Origin: Lacipirellula parvula | GTDB lineage: Bacteria > Planctomycetota > Planctomycetia > Pirellulales > Lacipirellulaceae | Assembly (NCBI RefSeq): GCF_009177095.1 | Contig: NZ_AP021861.1 | Span: forward strand, 4,136,501 to 4,200,500 | Direction: 5' to 3' | Length of the DNA stretch: 64,000 nt | Made by a program: the position numbers and the translations under genes | The notes under the pieces: generated by a model | Told to the model about the DNA's origin: nothing | Database searches by the model: none | What the model saw: the letters and a program-made list of their open reading frames with translations, nothing else | Part shown: positions 20,468 to 29,475 of the stretch, piece after piece | How positions within the stretch are numbered: the first letter of the stretch is position 1 | Layout of the letters: each line of letters starts with the position of its first letter

Positions 20468-21358
20468 ATGCTCGCGGCGATGCTACCGTTCGCCCGCTTC
20501 GAGACCCCACCCATCACGCCGCCTGTCACTCGCGCCGTGCACCGCACCGTTCTTACCATCGCGACGCTCGCCTTCCTTGCCGGTTGCGGCAAGCTGTCGA
20601 TTGCGCCCAATCAGCAGCAAGCGCAGCTCGCGATGCAGCAGCAGGTCACGACCCTGGCTCAGCAGAACACCGAGTATCAAGCGCGGGCCGCCTCGCTCGA
20701 CAAGAACAATCAAGAGCTTGAGTCGCTGCTTGCCCAGTCGCGGCAGCAGGTGCAGTTGTTGACCGATGAAGTTGGCGCCACGCGGACACAGTTGCAAACG
20801 ACGACCGATCAACTGCTCGCGATGCGGACAAGCAACGAAGAGCTCAATAAGATGAGCACGCAGTTGGTCGCCACGTCGAACAAACGGGCCGGCGCCGAGA
20901 TCCGTCCGAACAACACGCTGCTGAAGAATCTTTCCGTCAAGCAGATCCCCGGCGTCGAAGTGCGGCAAGACGGCGACGTCGTGCGGGTCGAGATTCCCGC
21001 CGATCGCGTCTTCATGCCGGGCAGCAATTACTTTCAGAACGGCGGCGAGCAACTGCTTGACAACGTCGCCGCCGATCTGCGGCAGAACTTCCCCGATAAC
21101 CTGATCGGCATCGAGGGTCACACCGACGACGGCGCGACCCACTCGCAGCAATTCCCGACAAACCACCATCTGTCGGCCGCCCAGGCGCTGGCCGTCTACA
21201 ACTCGCTGGCTCAGAAGCAAGTCATGGCGCCGAACCAGCTCTTCGTCATCGGCCACGGCGGGAATCACCCGGTCGTGTCGAATTCGAGCGACGCCGGCAA
21301 AGCGCGGAATCGCCGCGTCGAGTTCGTGATCTATCCGGAACGGCTTGCCTCTCGCTAG
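20468..21358 (+). CDS. OmpA-family lipoprotein
   Basis: A 296-residue protein with a lipobox (LAFLAGC), so lipid-anchored, probably at the outer membrane. Residues about 45-140 are a Gln-rich coiled coil with heptad spacing. The C-terminal domain (about 165-290) is OmpA/MotB-like, with GIEGHTDD and the final RNRRVEFVIYP that binds peptidoglycan diaminopimelate. The role is probably envelope tethering, as in Pal-like proteins. The start may be 20468 or the next ATG at 20480. Its stop codon touches an inverted repeat. Confidence 0.85.
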   Translation: MLAAMLPFARFETPPITPPVTRAVHRTVLTIATLAFLAGCGKLSIAPNQQQAQLAMQQQVTTLAQQNTEYQARAASLDKNNQELESLLAQSRQQVQLLTDEVGATRTQLQTTTDQLLAMRTSNEELNKMSTQLVATSNKRAGAEIRPNNTLLKNLSVKQIPGVEVRQDGDVVRVEIPADRVFMPGSNYFQNGGEQLLDNVAADLRQNFPDNLIGIEGHTDDGATHSQQFPTNHHLSAAQALAVYNSLAQKQVMAPNQLFVIGHGGNHPVVSNSSDAGKARNRRVEFVIYPERLASR

Positions 21359-21495
21359 CAGCCCCGGGTCAACGACCCGCCGGAGCGAACTCGTCGATGC
21401 GTTGCCTACCGCTGCTTCCGACACATGCGAACTGAAGCGATTTAGCTGTTAACTCCAACGATCAACGCTCCGGCGGGTCGTTGACTCGCGGCTAC
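21359..21495. repeat. Intergenic inverted repeat, family H, copy 1
   Basis: Arms GTCAACGACCCGCCGGAGCG and its complement flank about 70 bases. It lies between two convergent genes, and its right arm contains the stop codon of cobA-hemD. Second copy at 40230-40377; half copy at 32933-32962. Confidence 0.8.
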
Positions 21496-22994
21496 TGTTC
21501 GGCGGCGAGGATTGCGTCGACGACGCCGGCCGTTGTGTAGGGATCGGCGATGGCTGAAACCTCGTAACCGGCGTCGGTGAGGACGCCCGCCGTCAGCGGG
21601 CTGATCGCGACGAGCTTTGTTTGCTTGAGATCAGCGCCGAACATCGCGATCAGCGACCGAGCGATCGCCGAGCTCGTGACGGTCGTCCACTCGATGCGGC
21701 CCTCCCGCAACGCGTCGGCGATCTCGGGATCTGGCGTCGTGACGTCGCGGCTTTGGTAGACGACCGCTTGCCGCACGGTCGCTCCGGCCGCTGTAAGCGT
21801 TTCGGCCAACACTTCGCGGCCACGGCTCGCCCGCAGCAACAAGATGTTCGCCCCTTTCGCTGCCGGCGCGAGGGCCTCCGCCAGCGATTCGGCTCGGTAT
21901 TCCTCCGGCAGCAAGTCGGCGTGTAAGTGATACTCACGCAGCGCCTCGGCCGTGCCGGGCCCGATCGCCGCGATCTTGCAGCCGCCAAGCGCCCGCAGGT
22001 CGAGCTTGTGGGTCGCCAATCGATCGAGGAAGTAACGGACGCCGTTGGAACTGGAAAAGACGAGCCATTCGAACGACGCCAACTCGCGAATCGCGGCGTC
22101 GGCGGCCAACCAATCGGCGGGCGGGCCGATCTCGATTGCCGGCTGGTAGTAGACAGCGGCGCCGAGTTCGGTGAGCGCTTCGACCAACCCCTCGGATTGC
22201 CCAGCGGGCCGCGTTACTAAGATCGACCGCCCCACGAGCGGCCGCGCGGCGAACCAGTCGGAAGCCGACCGCGCCGCGACCGCTTCGCCCACGATCACGA
22301 TCGCCGGCGGCCGCACCTTGCCTGGCGCGAGCACCGTCGCGAGTTCGCCAAGCGTCGTCGTCAGCGCCTGCTGCTGCGGCCAACTCGCGCGGCGGACGAT
22401 CGCCACCGGCGTATCGCGGGGCTTGCCATGGGCGATCAGCTCGGCCGACCACTGCGGCGCCGAAGTCACTCCCATGTAGAAGACGAGCGTACCGGGAAAG
22501 CGGGCGAGCCCCGCCATGTCGAACGAGTCTTCACGGTCGCGCGACTGCTGGCCAGTCACCAGCGCGACGCATGACGCCGAGTCGCGATGCGTGAGTGGGA
22601 TGCCGGTATAGCTGCTGGCCGCTTGGGCGGAGGAGATGCCAGGGATGACTTCGTACGGCACGCCCGCCGCGTCGAGCGCCGCCAGTTCTTCCGCGGTGCG
22701 GCCGAAGATCGCGGGATCGCCACCCTTGAGCCGAGCGACAATCTTGCCAGCCCGCGCGGCGGCGATCATTTGCTCGTGAATCTCGTCCTGCGTCACCAGC
22801 CGCCCGTGGCCATGGCGGCCGAGGCAACAAAGTTCGGCGTCGGGGCGAGCGTATTGGAGGATCCTGGGGTTCACCAGGTAGTCGTAGAGCACCACCTCGG
22901 CCTCGCCGAGCCGCTGGCGGCCGCGCAAGGTGAGCAGCCCTGGATCCCCAGGACCGGCTCCGATGAGGTATGCTTTACCGGTGGATTTTGCCAT
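21492..22994 (-). CDS. cobA-hemD: Fused uroporphyrinogen-III C-methyltransferase / uroporphyrinogen-III synthase
   Basis: A 500-residue two-domain enzyme at the branch to siroheme and cobalamin. The N-terminal SUMT domain (1-240) has GAGPGDPGLLTLRG, VARLKGGDPAIFGR and GISSAQAASSYTGIPLTHR. The C-terminal HemD domain (about 255-500) makes uroporphyrinogen III from hydroxymethylbilane, starting VGRSILVTRPAGQSEGL. The fusion channels HemD product to methylation. It relates thematically to the cobalamin riboswitch at 59.1 kb, though no riboswitch was seen here. The upstream gap is divergent with the TPR gene. Confidence 0.94.
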   Translation of the reverse strand: MAKSTGKAYLIGAGPGDPGLLTLRGRQRLGEAEVVLYDYLVNPRILQYARPDAELCCLGRHGHGRLVTQDEIHEQMIAAARAGKIVARLKGGDPAIFGRTAEELAALDAAGVPYEVIPGISSAQAASSYTGIPLTHRDSASCVALVTGQQSRDREDSFDMAGLARFPGTLVFYMGVTSAPQWSAELIAHGKPRDTPVAIVRRASWPQQQALTTTLGELATVLAPGKVRPPAIVIVGEAVAARSASDWFAARPLVGRSILVTRPAGQSEGLVEALTELGAAVYYQPAIEIGPPADWLAADAAIRELASFEWLVFSSSNGVRYFLDRLATHKLDLRALGGCKIAAIGPGTAEALREYHLHADLLPEEYRAESLAEALAPAAKGANILLLRASRGREVLAETLTAAGATVRQAVVYQSRDVTTPDPEIADALREGRIEWTTVTSSAIARSLIAMFGADLKQTKLVAISPLTAGVLTDAGYEVSAIADPYTTAGVVDAILAAEQ

Positions 22995-23153
22995 TTATGA
23001 GGTTGGTACGGCGTTGCGGCGGGTAAAGCGGCCACAACATTGCTGGGGCCTGGGCTGCTGTTAGAATAGCAACCAGAGGCCCGGCTTGCGCATCAGCGCG
23101 AGCCGAAGATTCGTTTCGCTTTTCAGTGCACGCCCGGAACCGGCACGGCTTAC

Positions 23154-24626
23154 ATGGCGACGGATTCGCAAACTGCTCCGCTCTCCGCCCCGCGCGGACC
23201 TGCTCCCCTCGCGCCGAGCGTACGTCATCGCCTCACCAAGACGTACGAGCACGCCCAGCGCTGCGTCGAGAAGGGGGACCACGAGTACGCCAACGAGCTC
23301 TACACGCAGTGCGTATCAGAGGATCCGGCGAACGTCGTCTACTTGCAGGCGTTTCTGACGAACCTCCACAAGAAATACAACAACAATAAAAAGGGCGCCA
23401 AGCTCGCCGCCCTGAAGGTGAAGTCCTACCGCTCGGCGATGGCGAAGGCGGCTCAGCAAGGACTGTGGCTGCAAGCGTTCACCGCCGGCTGCGGGGCGCT
23501 CGCCCTCAACCCGTGGGACATCCAATCGCTGCTGGCGATGGCTTCAGCCTGCAACGAACTGCATGTCGACGAAGCGCAGCTCAGCTACCTCCGCCGGGCG
23601 CTCGACGTCGACGGCAAAGACCCGGTGGTGAACCGGCAAGCCGCGCTCGCGCTGCAGCGGATGGGGCAGTTCGACCAATCGATCGCCTGTTGGCATCGCG
23701 TCGAACAGGCCAAGCCGCACGACGAGGAAGCGCAGCAGGCGATTCGCAATCTATCTGTTGAGAGAACCATCCATCGGGGCGGATACGATCCGGCGCTACT
23801 CGGCGGGAAGCAGGCGAGCGACGGCTCTGTTTCAACGGGATCGATGACTGTCGCGCGACTGTCGAAGTCGGGCGAGGAGACCGAGGAAGAGGCGGCCGAG
23901 CGAGCCCTCGCTCCGGAGGAACGCTACAAGGCTCAAATCGCCAAAGATCCCTCGTCGATCGAAGCTTACTTTCGGTTGGCAGACCTATACCTGCACGACG
24001 GCCGACTCGACGACGCCCAGCAGGCGCTCGACCTCGCCAATCAAGCGAGCGGCGGCGGCCAGCTGTCGGTCCGCGAGCGGCTGGAAGACCTGCAAGTCCG
24101 CCGCGCTGCCAGCCAACTCGCGTCGGCTCAGAAGTTCTTCGAATCGCAAAACACCCCGGAAGCGAAGCAGCTCTTTGACCGGGCCCGCGCCCAGGCGAAC
24201 CAGGTCGAACTGGAGGTCTTCGCCGCCCGGGTCGACCGCGATCCGCACAATCCGCGGCTGCAGTTCGAGCTGGGCCAGCGGCTGAAACGAGCCGGCAAGA
24301 CGAAGCAGGCGATCACCGCCCTCCAGGCCGCCCGCAGCGAACCGAAGCGGAAGGCCCTCGTCCTGCTCGAATTGGGCGAATGTTTCCAAAAAATCGAGCA
24401 GTACAAGCTCGCCCTGTCCCACTACGAACAGGCCCTCGAGGCTGTCGAGCCGGGCGACCAGGAAGTGCGGAAACTGGCCCTTTACCGGGCCGGCGTGCTC
24501 GCCACGGGCCTCCGGGAGCTCGACCGGGCGGAGCGGCATTTGGCCGATTTGGCCGGTATGGATTATGGCTACCGGGATGTGTCAGACCGGCTAGACAAGA
24601 TCGCCTCGTTACGCGATAGTGGTTGA
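23154..24626 (+). CDS. TPR-repeat protein
   Basis: A 490-residue soluble protein built largely of tetratricopeptide repeats. Helix pairs are seen at about 30-70, 95-185, 255-300 and 355-470 (for example LFELG-type FELGQRLKRAGKTKQAITAL and LLELGECFQKIEQYKLALSH). A central acidic linker (about 215-240) separates two blocks. There is no signal peptide. It is a protein-protein scaffold whose partner is unknown. The rpsT start follows after 95 bases. Confidence 0.85.
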   Translation: MATDSQTAPLSAPRGPAPLAPSVRHRLTKTYEHAQRCVEKGDHEYANELYTQCVSEDPANVVYLQAFLTNLHKKYNNNKKGAKLAALKVKSYRSAMAKAAQQGLWLQAFTAGCGALALNPWDIQSLLAMASACNELHVDEAQLSYLRRALDVDGKDPVVNRQAALALQRMGQFDQSIACWHRVEQAKPHDEEAQQAIRNLSVERTIHRGGYDPALLGGKQASDGSVSTGSMTVARLSKSGEETEEEAAERALAPEERYKAQIAKDPSSIEAYFRLADLYLHDGRLDDAQQALDLANQASGGGQLSVRERLEDLQVRRAASQLASAQKFFESQNTPEAKQLFDRARAQANQVELEVFAARVDRDPHNPRLQFELGQRLKRAGKTKQAITALQAARSEPKRKALVLLELGECFQKIEQYKLALSHYEQALEAVEPGDQEVRKLALYRAGVLATGLRELDRAERHLADLAGMDYGYRDVSDRLDKIASLRDSG

Positions 24627-24721
24627 TTCGCCAGACGGCCGTAGGCCGATCATGGGTGTGTGCGGCGTACGAGGCGCCGCCAGCCGATCCGAATTCTCAG
24701 ACCCCACATCGCAAAAACACG

Positions 24722-25000
24722 ATGCCCAGTTCACCGAGTGCCAAGAAGCGTCTCCGTCAGAGTATCGACCGCCGTGCCCGCAACCGCGTGGTGCGCTCGA
24801 CCCTCCGGACCCAAATCAAGAAGGTTCGCACCGCCATCGCCGCCGGCGACGTCGCTGCCGCCGAAACCGAATTCCGCAACGCCGTCGTGAAGCTCGACAA
24901 GGCCGCTGCGAAGAACATCCTGCACGCCAACGCCGCCGCTCGTCTGAAGTCGCGGTTGTCGAAGGCGGTGAAGGGACTGAAGACGAAGGCCACCGCCTAG
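24722..25000 (+). CDS. rpsT: 30S ribosomal protein S20
   Basis: A 92-residue, very basic helical protein that binds 16S rRNA. It begins MPSSPSAKKRLRQS and has the typical RTQIKKVRTAIAAGD and NAAARLKSRLSKAV segments. The frame is open from 24623, but the ATG at 24722 is the family start. A hairpin terminator lies 29 bases past the stop. Confidence 0.96.
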   Translation: MPSSPSAKKRLRQSIDRRARNRVVRSTLRTQIKKVRTAIAAGDVAAAETEFRNAVVKLDKAAAKNILHANAAARLKSRLSKAVKGLKTKATA

Positions 25001-25028
25001 TCTGGTCGCTGCAGAATCGGATCACAGG

Positions 25029-25060
25029 AAAGACCCTGGTCGGGATCGGCCGGGGTCTTT
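25029..25060 (+). terminator. Hairpin after rpsT, possibly bidirectional
   Basis: Arms AAAGACCC (25029-25036) and GGGTCTTT (25053-25060) around a GC-rich inner stem. T-rich ends occur on both strands. It sits between convergent rpsT and pyrK. Confidence 0.7.
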
Positions 25061-25155
25061 CTGCGCGCCTGCGGCGCGGGTGAGTAGGTGTTTGGGTGAG
25101 TGCGTTGCAAGCGGGATGGCGATGCGCGAGTGGTGACGCACTCGCCGCTGCTAGC

Positions 25156-25175
25156 CTGAGGCAAGCTTGCCTCAG
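25156..25175. repeat. Perfect 20-bp palindrome
   Basis: CTGAGGCAAGCTTGCCTCAG is fully self-complementary, between the converging rpsT and pyrK genes. Possible transcript end structure. Confidence 0.6.
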
Positions 25176-25205
25176 GTTAATGCCCGTGGCGTGGCGGCCC
25201 CACTC

Positions 25206-26114
25206 TCACCACTCGATCTTCTCCGCCGCGAAGATAGGGCCTTCGACGCAGGTCCGTTTGTAGTCCCACTCGCCGTCGGGCTGGCGGACTTTCACGACGC
25301 AGCTAAAGCAGATGCCGATGCCGCAGGCCATCGGGGTCTCGAGTGAAAGCTCGCACGCGACGCCACGCTCGATCGCCAGATGGGCAACCGCTTCCATCAT
25401 CCGCTCCGGCCCGCAGCAGGCGATGCGAATCGAGGTTTCGCCATTGGCGGCAGCTTCGTCGAGTAGCTCGCCCAGCGTCGCCGTGACGAGCCCCTGACGG
25501 CCGACGCTGCCGTCGTCGCTGCTGACGCGGACGTCGATCCCGGCGCCGCGGAAATCGTTGACTCCCGCCAGCAAGTCCGCTGTCCGCACGCCGTAACAGA
25601 GCGTCGCGCGGCCCGCACGGAGCGGTTGCCGCGACGGATCGCCGTAATGGCGGCCGCCGAGGGCTTCACGCCCCAGGGCGAGGAAGGGCGTCTGGCCAAT
25701 GCCGCCGGCCACCATGATCAGATGATCGACCGGCTCATTTGAAAAGCCGTTGCCGAGCGGGCCCCAGGTTTCGATCGCGTCGCCCGCCTTCACCTGGGCG
25801 AGCCGGCCCGTCATCCGGCCGACCACGAGGTAAACGACATCTACCCCCTGCGGCGTGCCGTCGGGGCCGAGCCAAGTGTCGTAGAGGGCCAGCGGCCGCC
25901 CCAGCAGAGGGTCGCTGCCGCCGGCCAGCCGCAACATGAGAAACTGCCCCGGCGTCACCCGAGCAGCGATCTCCGGGGCTTCCAGGCGGATGCGGTAGGT
26001 GCCGCTCGCCAGTAGCACGTTCTCGACGACGCGGGCCGTCGTCTGGACCGCCTGGTCGGCGTAGTGGGCCGCTCCGAGCGGGTTGGCTTCCTTGCTACAA
26101 GTTCCTCCGCTCAC
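25206..26114 (-). CDS. pyrK: Dihydroorotate dehydrogenase electron-transfer subunit
   Basis: A 302-residue FAD/[2Fe-2S] protein that passes electrons from PyrD-B to NAD. FAD-binding RPLALYD-type motif, NAD-binding MVAGGIGQTP, and a C-terminal cluster with Cys spacing CGIGICFSC followed by a fourth Cys in RTC. The start is GTG at 26114, overlapping the rluB stop as GTGA, so translation is coupled to rluB. pyrD is not in the window. The first 20 residues are unlike the family. Confidence 0.9.
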   Translation of the reverse strand: MSGGTCSKEANPLGAAHYADQAVQTTARVVENVLLASGTYRIRLEAPEIAARVTPGQFLMLRLAGGSDPLLGRPLALYDTWLGPDGTPQGVDVVYLVVGRMTGRLAQVKAGDAIETWGPLGNGFSNEPVDHLIMVAGGIGQTPFLALGREALGGRHYGDPSRQPLRAGRATLCYGVRTADLLAGVNDFRGAGIDVRVSSDDGSVGRQGLVTATLGELLDEAAANGETSIRIACCGPERMMEAVAHLAIERGVACELSLETPMACGIGICFSCVVKVRQPDGEWDYKRTCVEGPIFAAEKIEW

Positions 26115-27463
26115 CGATTGCCTCCCGGCTTAGGCTTCCGATGGCCCTTTTGCGGGCCGCTCTTACGCTGGAACGCACCGGGACGCCCCGGCTTCTTGCC
26201 GCCAGCTGCCTTTTGCGGCGGCTTCCCGGCAGGCTTGCGAGGAGCGACCGCCGACGAGCCGTCGTCGCCGATGAGGCTGCGAGTTGGTTCCATCCCGCCG
26301 ATCACGCGGGGGGGCTTCGCTGGGGCCTTGCGGCCACCAGCAGGCTTGTTGCCTACCGGCTTGCGACCGCCCGGTTTGCGATCGCCTGCCGGACCGCCGC
26401 CGCCAGGGCGTTGGGTCCGCGTCGTCGCTCGCTTGGGGCCGCCCGCTCCGCGTCGCGGCGGACGCCCAGCGGCTGCTTGCTCGGCTTCTTCCTTCGGGCC
26501 GGCTGCGGCCGCTTCGCGCAGCTTCTTGACTTCATCAGGAGTCAGCATCCGCACGGCGCCGCGCGGCATTTCGCCTAAGCGAATCGGGCCGACGGCGACG
26601 CGAATCAGCCGCTGCACCTTGTGGCCCAGCCGGGCCAGCAGCCGCCGCACTTCGCGGTTGCGGCCTTCGTCGAGCGTCATCTCAAGCTGCGTCGCCCCCT
26701 TCTTGGAGGACTTCACGCGAACGTCGACGGCGTGGACGAACCCATCCGACAGGTGGACGCCGCGCTTCACTTGGTCGAGCACGTCCTGAGCCGGCTGGCC
26801 AGCGACGAGCACGTCGTAGATCTTCTCGACGCCATGCCGCGGGTGGGTGAGTTGATCGGCCAGCGGCCCGTCGTTGGTCACGAGGATCAGCCCCTCGCTC
26901 GCCATGTCGAGGCGGCCCACGGCGAACATGCGGCCGACCCCAGGGGGAAGCAGGTCGATCACACGCGGCCGACCGCTGGGGTCGCGACTCGTCGAGACAA
27001 CGCCCGGCGGCTTGTGGACCGCAAAGTACTGCAAGCGAATGCGCGGCAGCGGCTCGCCGTCGACCTTGATTTCCTGGCGAGCGCGATCGACGCGAACGCC
27101 GAGCTCGGTCACGATCTCGCCATCAATCTGCACACGACCGGCCGAGATGTATTCTTCGCAATCGCGACGGCTCGCGAGGCCCGCAGCGGCGAGCACCTTC
27201 TGCAGCCGTTCGCCTTCGCGCGGTTCGCTGGATGAGCGCGGGCCGGCCAAACTGGGCCGACGCTTCGGCGGTCCGCCCGCGAGCGGCTTCTTACCCACAG
27301 GGCGGCGTTCGCCCGCTGGCTTGCCGCCGGCCACAGGTTTGCCACCCGCCGATTTGGCGCCGATCGGCTTCCGTCCGGCTGGTTTACCGGGGCGACCACT
27401 CCCACTATTTGATTTGCCAGCGCGGGGCTTACCGGGGCCGCGCTTTCCGGGAGGGGACGCCAT
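26111..27463 (-). CDS. Ribosomal large-subunit pseudouridine synthase, RluB/RsuA family
   Basis: 450 residues. An S4 RNA-binding domain (about 84-130, GERLQKVLAAAGLASRR) is followed by the pseudouridine synthase domain with catalytic Asp at about 186 in GRLDMASEGL and RQIRR-like EGRNREVRRLL at about 266. The core is normal, but both ends carry long Gly/Lys/Pro/Arg tracts: the first 80 residues and the last 120 (repeats of the type GGRKPVGNKPAGG). These basic tails probably bind RNA. The gene is upstream of and overlaps pyrK. Confidence 0.9.
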   Translation of the reverse strand: MASPPGKRGPGKPRAGKSNSGSGRPGKPAGRKPIGAKSAGGKPVAGGKPAGERRPVGKKPLAGGPPKRRPSLAGPRSSSEPREGERLQKVLAAAGLASRRDCEEYISAGRVQIDGEIVTELGVRVDRARQEIKVDGEPLPRIRLQYFAVHKPPGVVSTSRDPSGRPRVIDLLPPGVGRMFAVGRLDMASEGLILVTNDGPLADQLTHPRHGVEKIYDVLVAGQPAQDVLDQVKRGVHLSDGFVHAVDVRVKSSKKGATQLEMTLDEGRNREVRRLLARLGHKVQRLIRVAVGPIRLGEMPRGAVRMLTPDEVKKLREAAAAGPKEEAEQAAAGRPPRRGAGGPKRATTRTQRPGGGGPAGDRKPGGRKPVGNKPAGGRKAPAKPPRVIGGMEPTRSLIGDDGSSAVAPRKPAGKPPQKAAGGKKPGRPGAFQRKSGPQKGHRKPKPGGNR

Positions 27464-27582
27464 GGGTGACTGCTTCTGCTAACTGCCTGGATACGAATGA
27501 AACAACATCCTGCATGATAGCTTGCAGCGTCCGCCGACCCCAGTGGCGCCGCTCGTTCCGGGTGGAGGAGCCCTTCGCATTC

Positions 27583-27672
27583 CTAGCCCCGGGCTCCGCC
27601 CGGGGGTCGGCGTGAAATAGGGGCAACGTTCCACGGCGTGGTGCGCGACCCCCGGGCGGAGCCCGGGGCTAG
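27583..27672. repeat. Intergenic inverted repeat, family J
   Basis: Near-perfect arms CTAGCCCCGGGCTCCGCCCG and CGGGCGGAGCCCGGGGCTAG with about 40 central bases. It lies in the gap between rluB and the lipoprotein gene. Confidence 0.8.
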
Positions 27673-27693
27673 TGGCAAACCGACGAGAGCGGA

Positions 27694-28191
27694 TCAGTAG
27701 CGAATGCCGGGCTGGCCGACGGGCGCACTGTAGCTGGGCGTGGTCGGAATCGTCGGATAGCTCGGCACGCTGGTCGCGGCAGGCGGCGAGTAGACCGGGG
27801 CCGAGGGAGTGTATGACGGCACGCTGGGAGTCGTTGGCGTGAACGCCGGGGCGGTCGTGCTGGGAATCGTCATGGGGACCGACGAACCGCCCACGAACGG
27901 CACGGCCGGCGCCTGCGTCGTCAGCGAGTTGCGGCGCGCCGCTTGAACGATCGAGTAGTCCTGGGCCCGCTCGACTTCGTTCCGCGGGATACCGAACTCG
28001 CGAGGCCGGCCGCCGTCGATCTCCGGCCCCAAGTCGGGAAGCGGGTAAGGGTCGAACGCCTCGGCATTGGCGCGTTGGTATTTGGCCGGGCCAGGACTGC
28101 GCAATTGCGGACGATGGATCGTCGACGAACACCCAAGCGCCGACGCGGCGGCGAGGATCAGCAAGGTTCTGCCATGGAGTTGGCGGGCCAT
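27694..28191 (-). CDS. Small Pro/Thr/Ser-rich lipoprotein, hypothetical
   Basis: 165 residues from the ATG at 28191. The N-terminus LLILAAASALGC is a clear lipoprotein signal. The middle is charged (PREFGIPRNEVERAQDYSIV), and the C-terminal 75 residues are repeats of Pro, Thr, Ser, Tyr and Ala (for example PSYTPSAPVYSPPAA), suggesting an extended wall-spanning region. No known domain is seen. The frame extends to 28266, but the extra 25 residues would hide the signal. Confidence 0.65.
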   Translation of the reverse strand: MARQLHGRTLLILAAASALGCSSTIHRPQLRSPGPAKYQRANAEAFDPYPLPDLGPEIDGGRPREFGIPRNEVERAQDYSIVQAARRNSLTTQAPAVPFVGGSSVPMTIPSTTAPAFTPTTPSVPSYTPSAPVYSPPAATSVPSYPTIPTTPSYSAPVGQPGIRY

Positions 28192-28303
28192 CGAACAATC
28201 CGGGAGCGGGTGCGCAGTGCGGGGAGCGACGCGCGGGGATTGTAAGAAGCTCGGCGATTTCGGCAAAGAGGAGCTGGCGCCCGGTTGCTAGCGTTGGCGC
28301 ATG

Positions 28304-29287
28304 CTAACCGGGGAGCGAGATATCAAGCAGCAACGCATCTTCTCGGGCGAACACCGTGGCAGTTTCCACCGCTGCGGGCAGGAGCGCCGTTTCGCCTGCT
28401 TTCAGAACTTCCTTGTGACCGCCAGCGCTGACTTCGACTGCTCCCGCGAGAACTGCCAGCAAGTGAAACGAATCGCCGCCGCCTAGCGCCGCGTCCGATC
28501 CGGCGGCAATCGACACTCGGTCGAGCAGAAACTTGTCGCACTCAACGAGCCGCTCCCGTCCCGCTTCCTGAGCCGCAGGGTGCTGCGGCGCCACGGCCCC
28601 GCGCGTGTAGTCGATCGTCGCGAGCGATTCGTGGACGTGCAGTTGCCGTGGGTTGCCGGCGGCGTCGACGCGGTTCCAATCGTGGAGGCGGAACGTCGTG
28701 TCGCTCGCCTGCTGGATCTCTGCGATCACCAGCCCCGCGCCGAGCGCGTGGACCGTTCCCGCCGGAATGAAGACGCAGTCGCCGACGCGGGCCTCGAACT
28801 CGTGAAGGCAGGTTTCGCAGTGGCCGGCGGCGATCGCAGCCGCTAGTTGTTCCGCCGTGACGCCCGGCTTCAGTCCTGCGTAAATCTTGCTGCCGGGATC
28901 GGCGGCGATGACGACCCACGCTTCGGTCTTGCCAAGGTCAGGAGGTTCGAGCTGGGCGCCTTGCTCGTCGTTTGGATGGACCTGCACCGACAGCGTGCGG
29001 TTGCAGTCGAGAAACTTAAACAGCAGCGGAAAGCTCTCCGTCGAGACGCCGCCCCCAAGAAGGGCTGTGGGCTGCTCGCGCACCAACTCGCCCAATGTCC
29101 ACCCCGCCAGCGGGCCGTTGAGGATCACGCTCTGGTCGGCGCCGTGATCGACAATTTCCCAACTTTCGGCATAGTCGTCCCCAGCGCCAATCACCTTGCC
29201 GAGCATCGTTCCGAGTCGGCGTCCTCCCCACAAGTAACGGCGGAAAAGGGGCTCGAACCGGAGCAAATAGTCGCAGCGGGGAGTCAT
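28304..29287 (-). CDS. manA: Mannose-6-phosphate isomerase, class I
   Basis: A 327-residue zinc enzyme interconverting mannose-6-P and fructose-6-P, of the short Bacillus-like form. Cupin metal motifs: QVHPND (His about 104), KTEAWVV (Glu about 122) and IPAGTVHALG. The RLHDWNR segment is typical of the family. The ATG at 29287 is divergent from tatC. Confidence 0.92.
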   Translation of the reverse strand: MTPRCDYLLRFEPLFRRYLWGGRRLGTMLGKVIGAGDDYAESWEIVDHGADQSVILNGPLAGWTLGELVREQPTALLGGGVSTESFPLLFKFLDCNRTLSVQVHPNDEQGAQLEPPDLGKTEAWVVIAADPGSKIYAGLKPGVTAEQLAAAIAAGHCETCLHEFEARVGDCVFIPAGTVHALGAGLVIAEIQQASDTTFRLHDWNRVDAAGNPRQLHVHESLATIDYTRGAVAPQHPAAQEAGRERLVECDKFLLDRVSIAAGSDAALGGGDSFHLLAVLAGAVEVSAGGHKEVLKAGETALLPAAVETATVFAREDALLLDISLPG

Positions 29288-29475
29288 GGCGTCGGTCGGA
29301 AACCTAGGCTTGGGTGCGAGTTAGGACGCGGCAACGGCCGGCGGCGTGCGTTGTCGCCGCAGCAGGTCGTTTGTAACATGGAAGCTGCGAGTTGCGAGCG
29401 CCGAGTTGGCAGTTTTCTATCCGAGTCGCCTTCGCTAGTCCCCCTCAGTTCAACCGTCTCGACTCTCCGCCTGCC

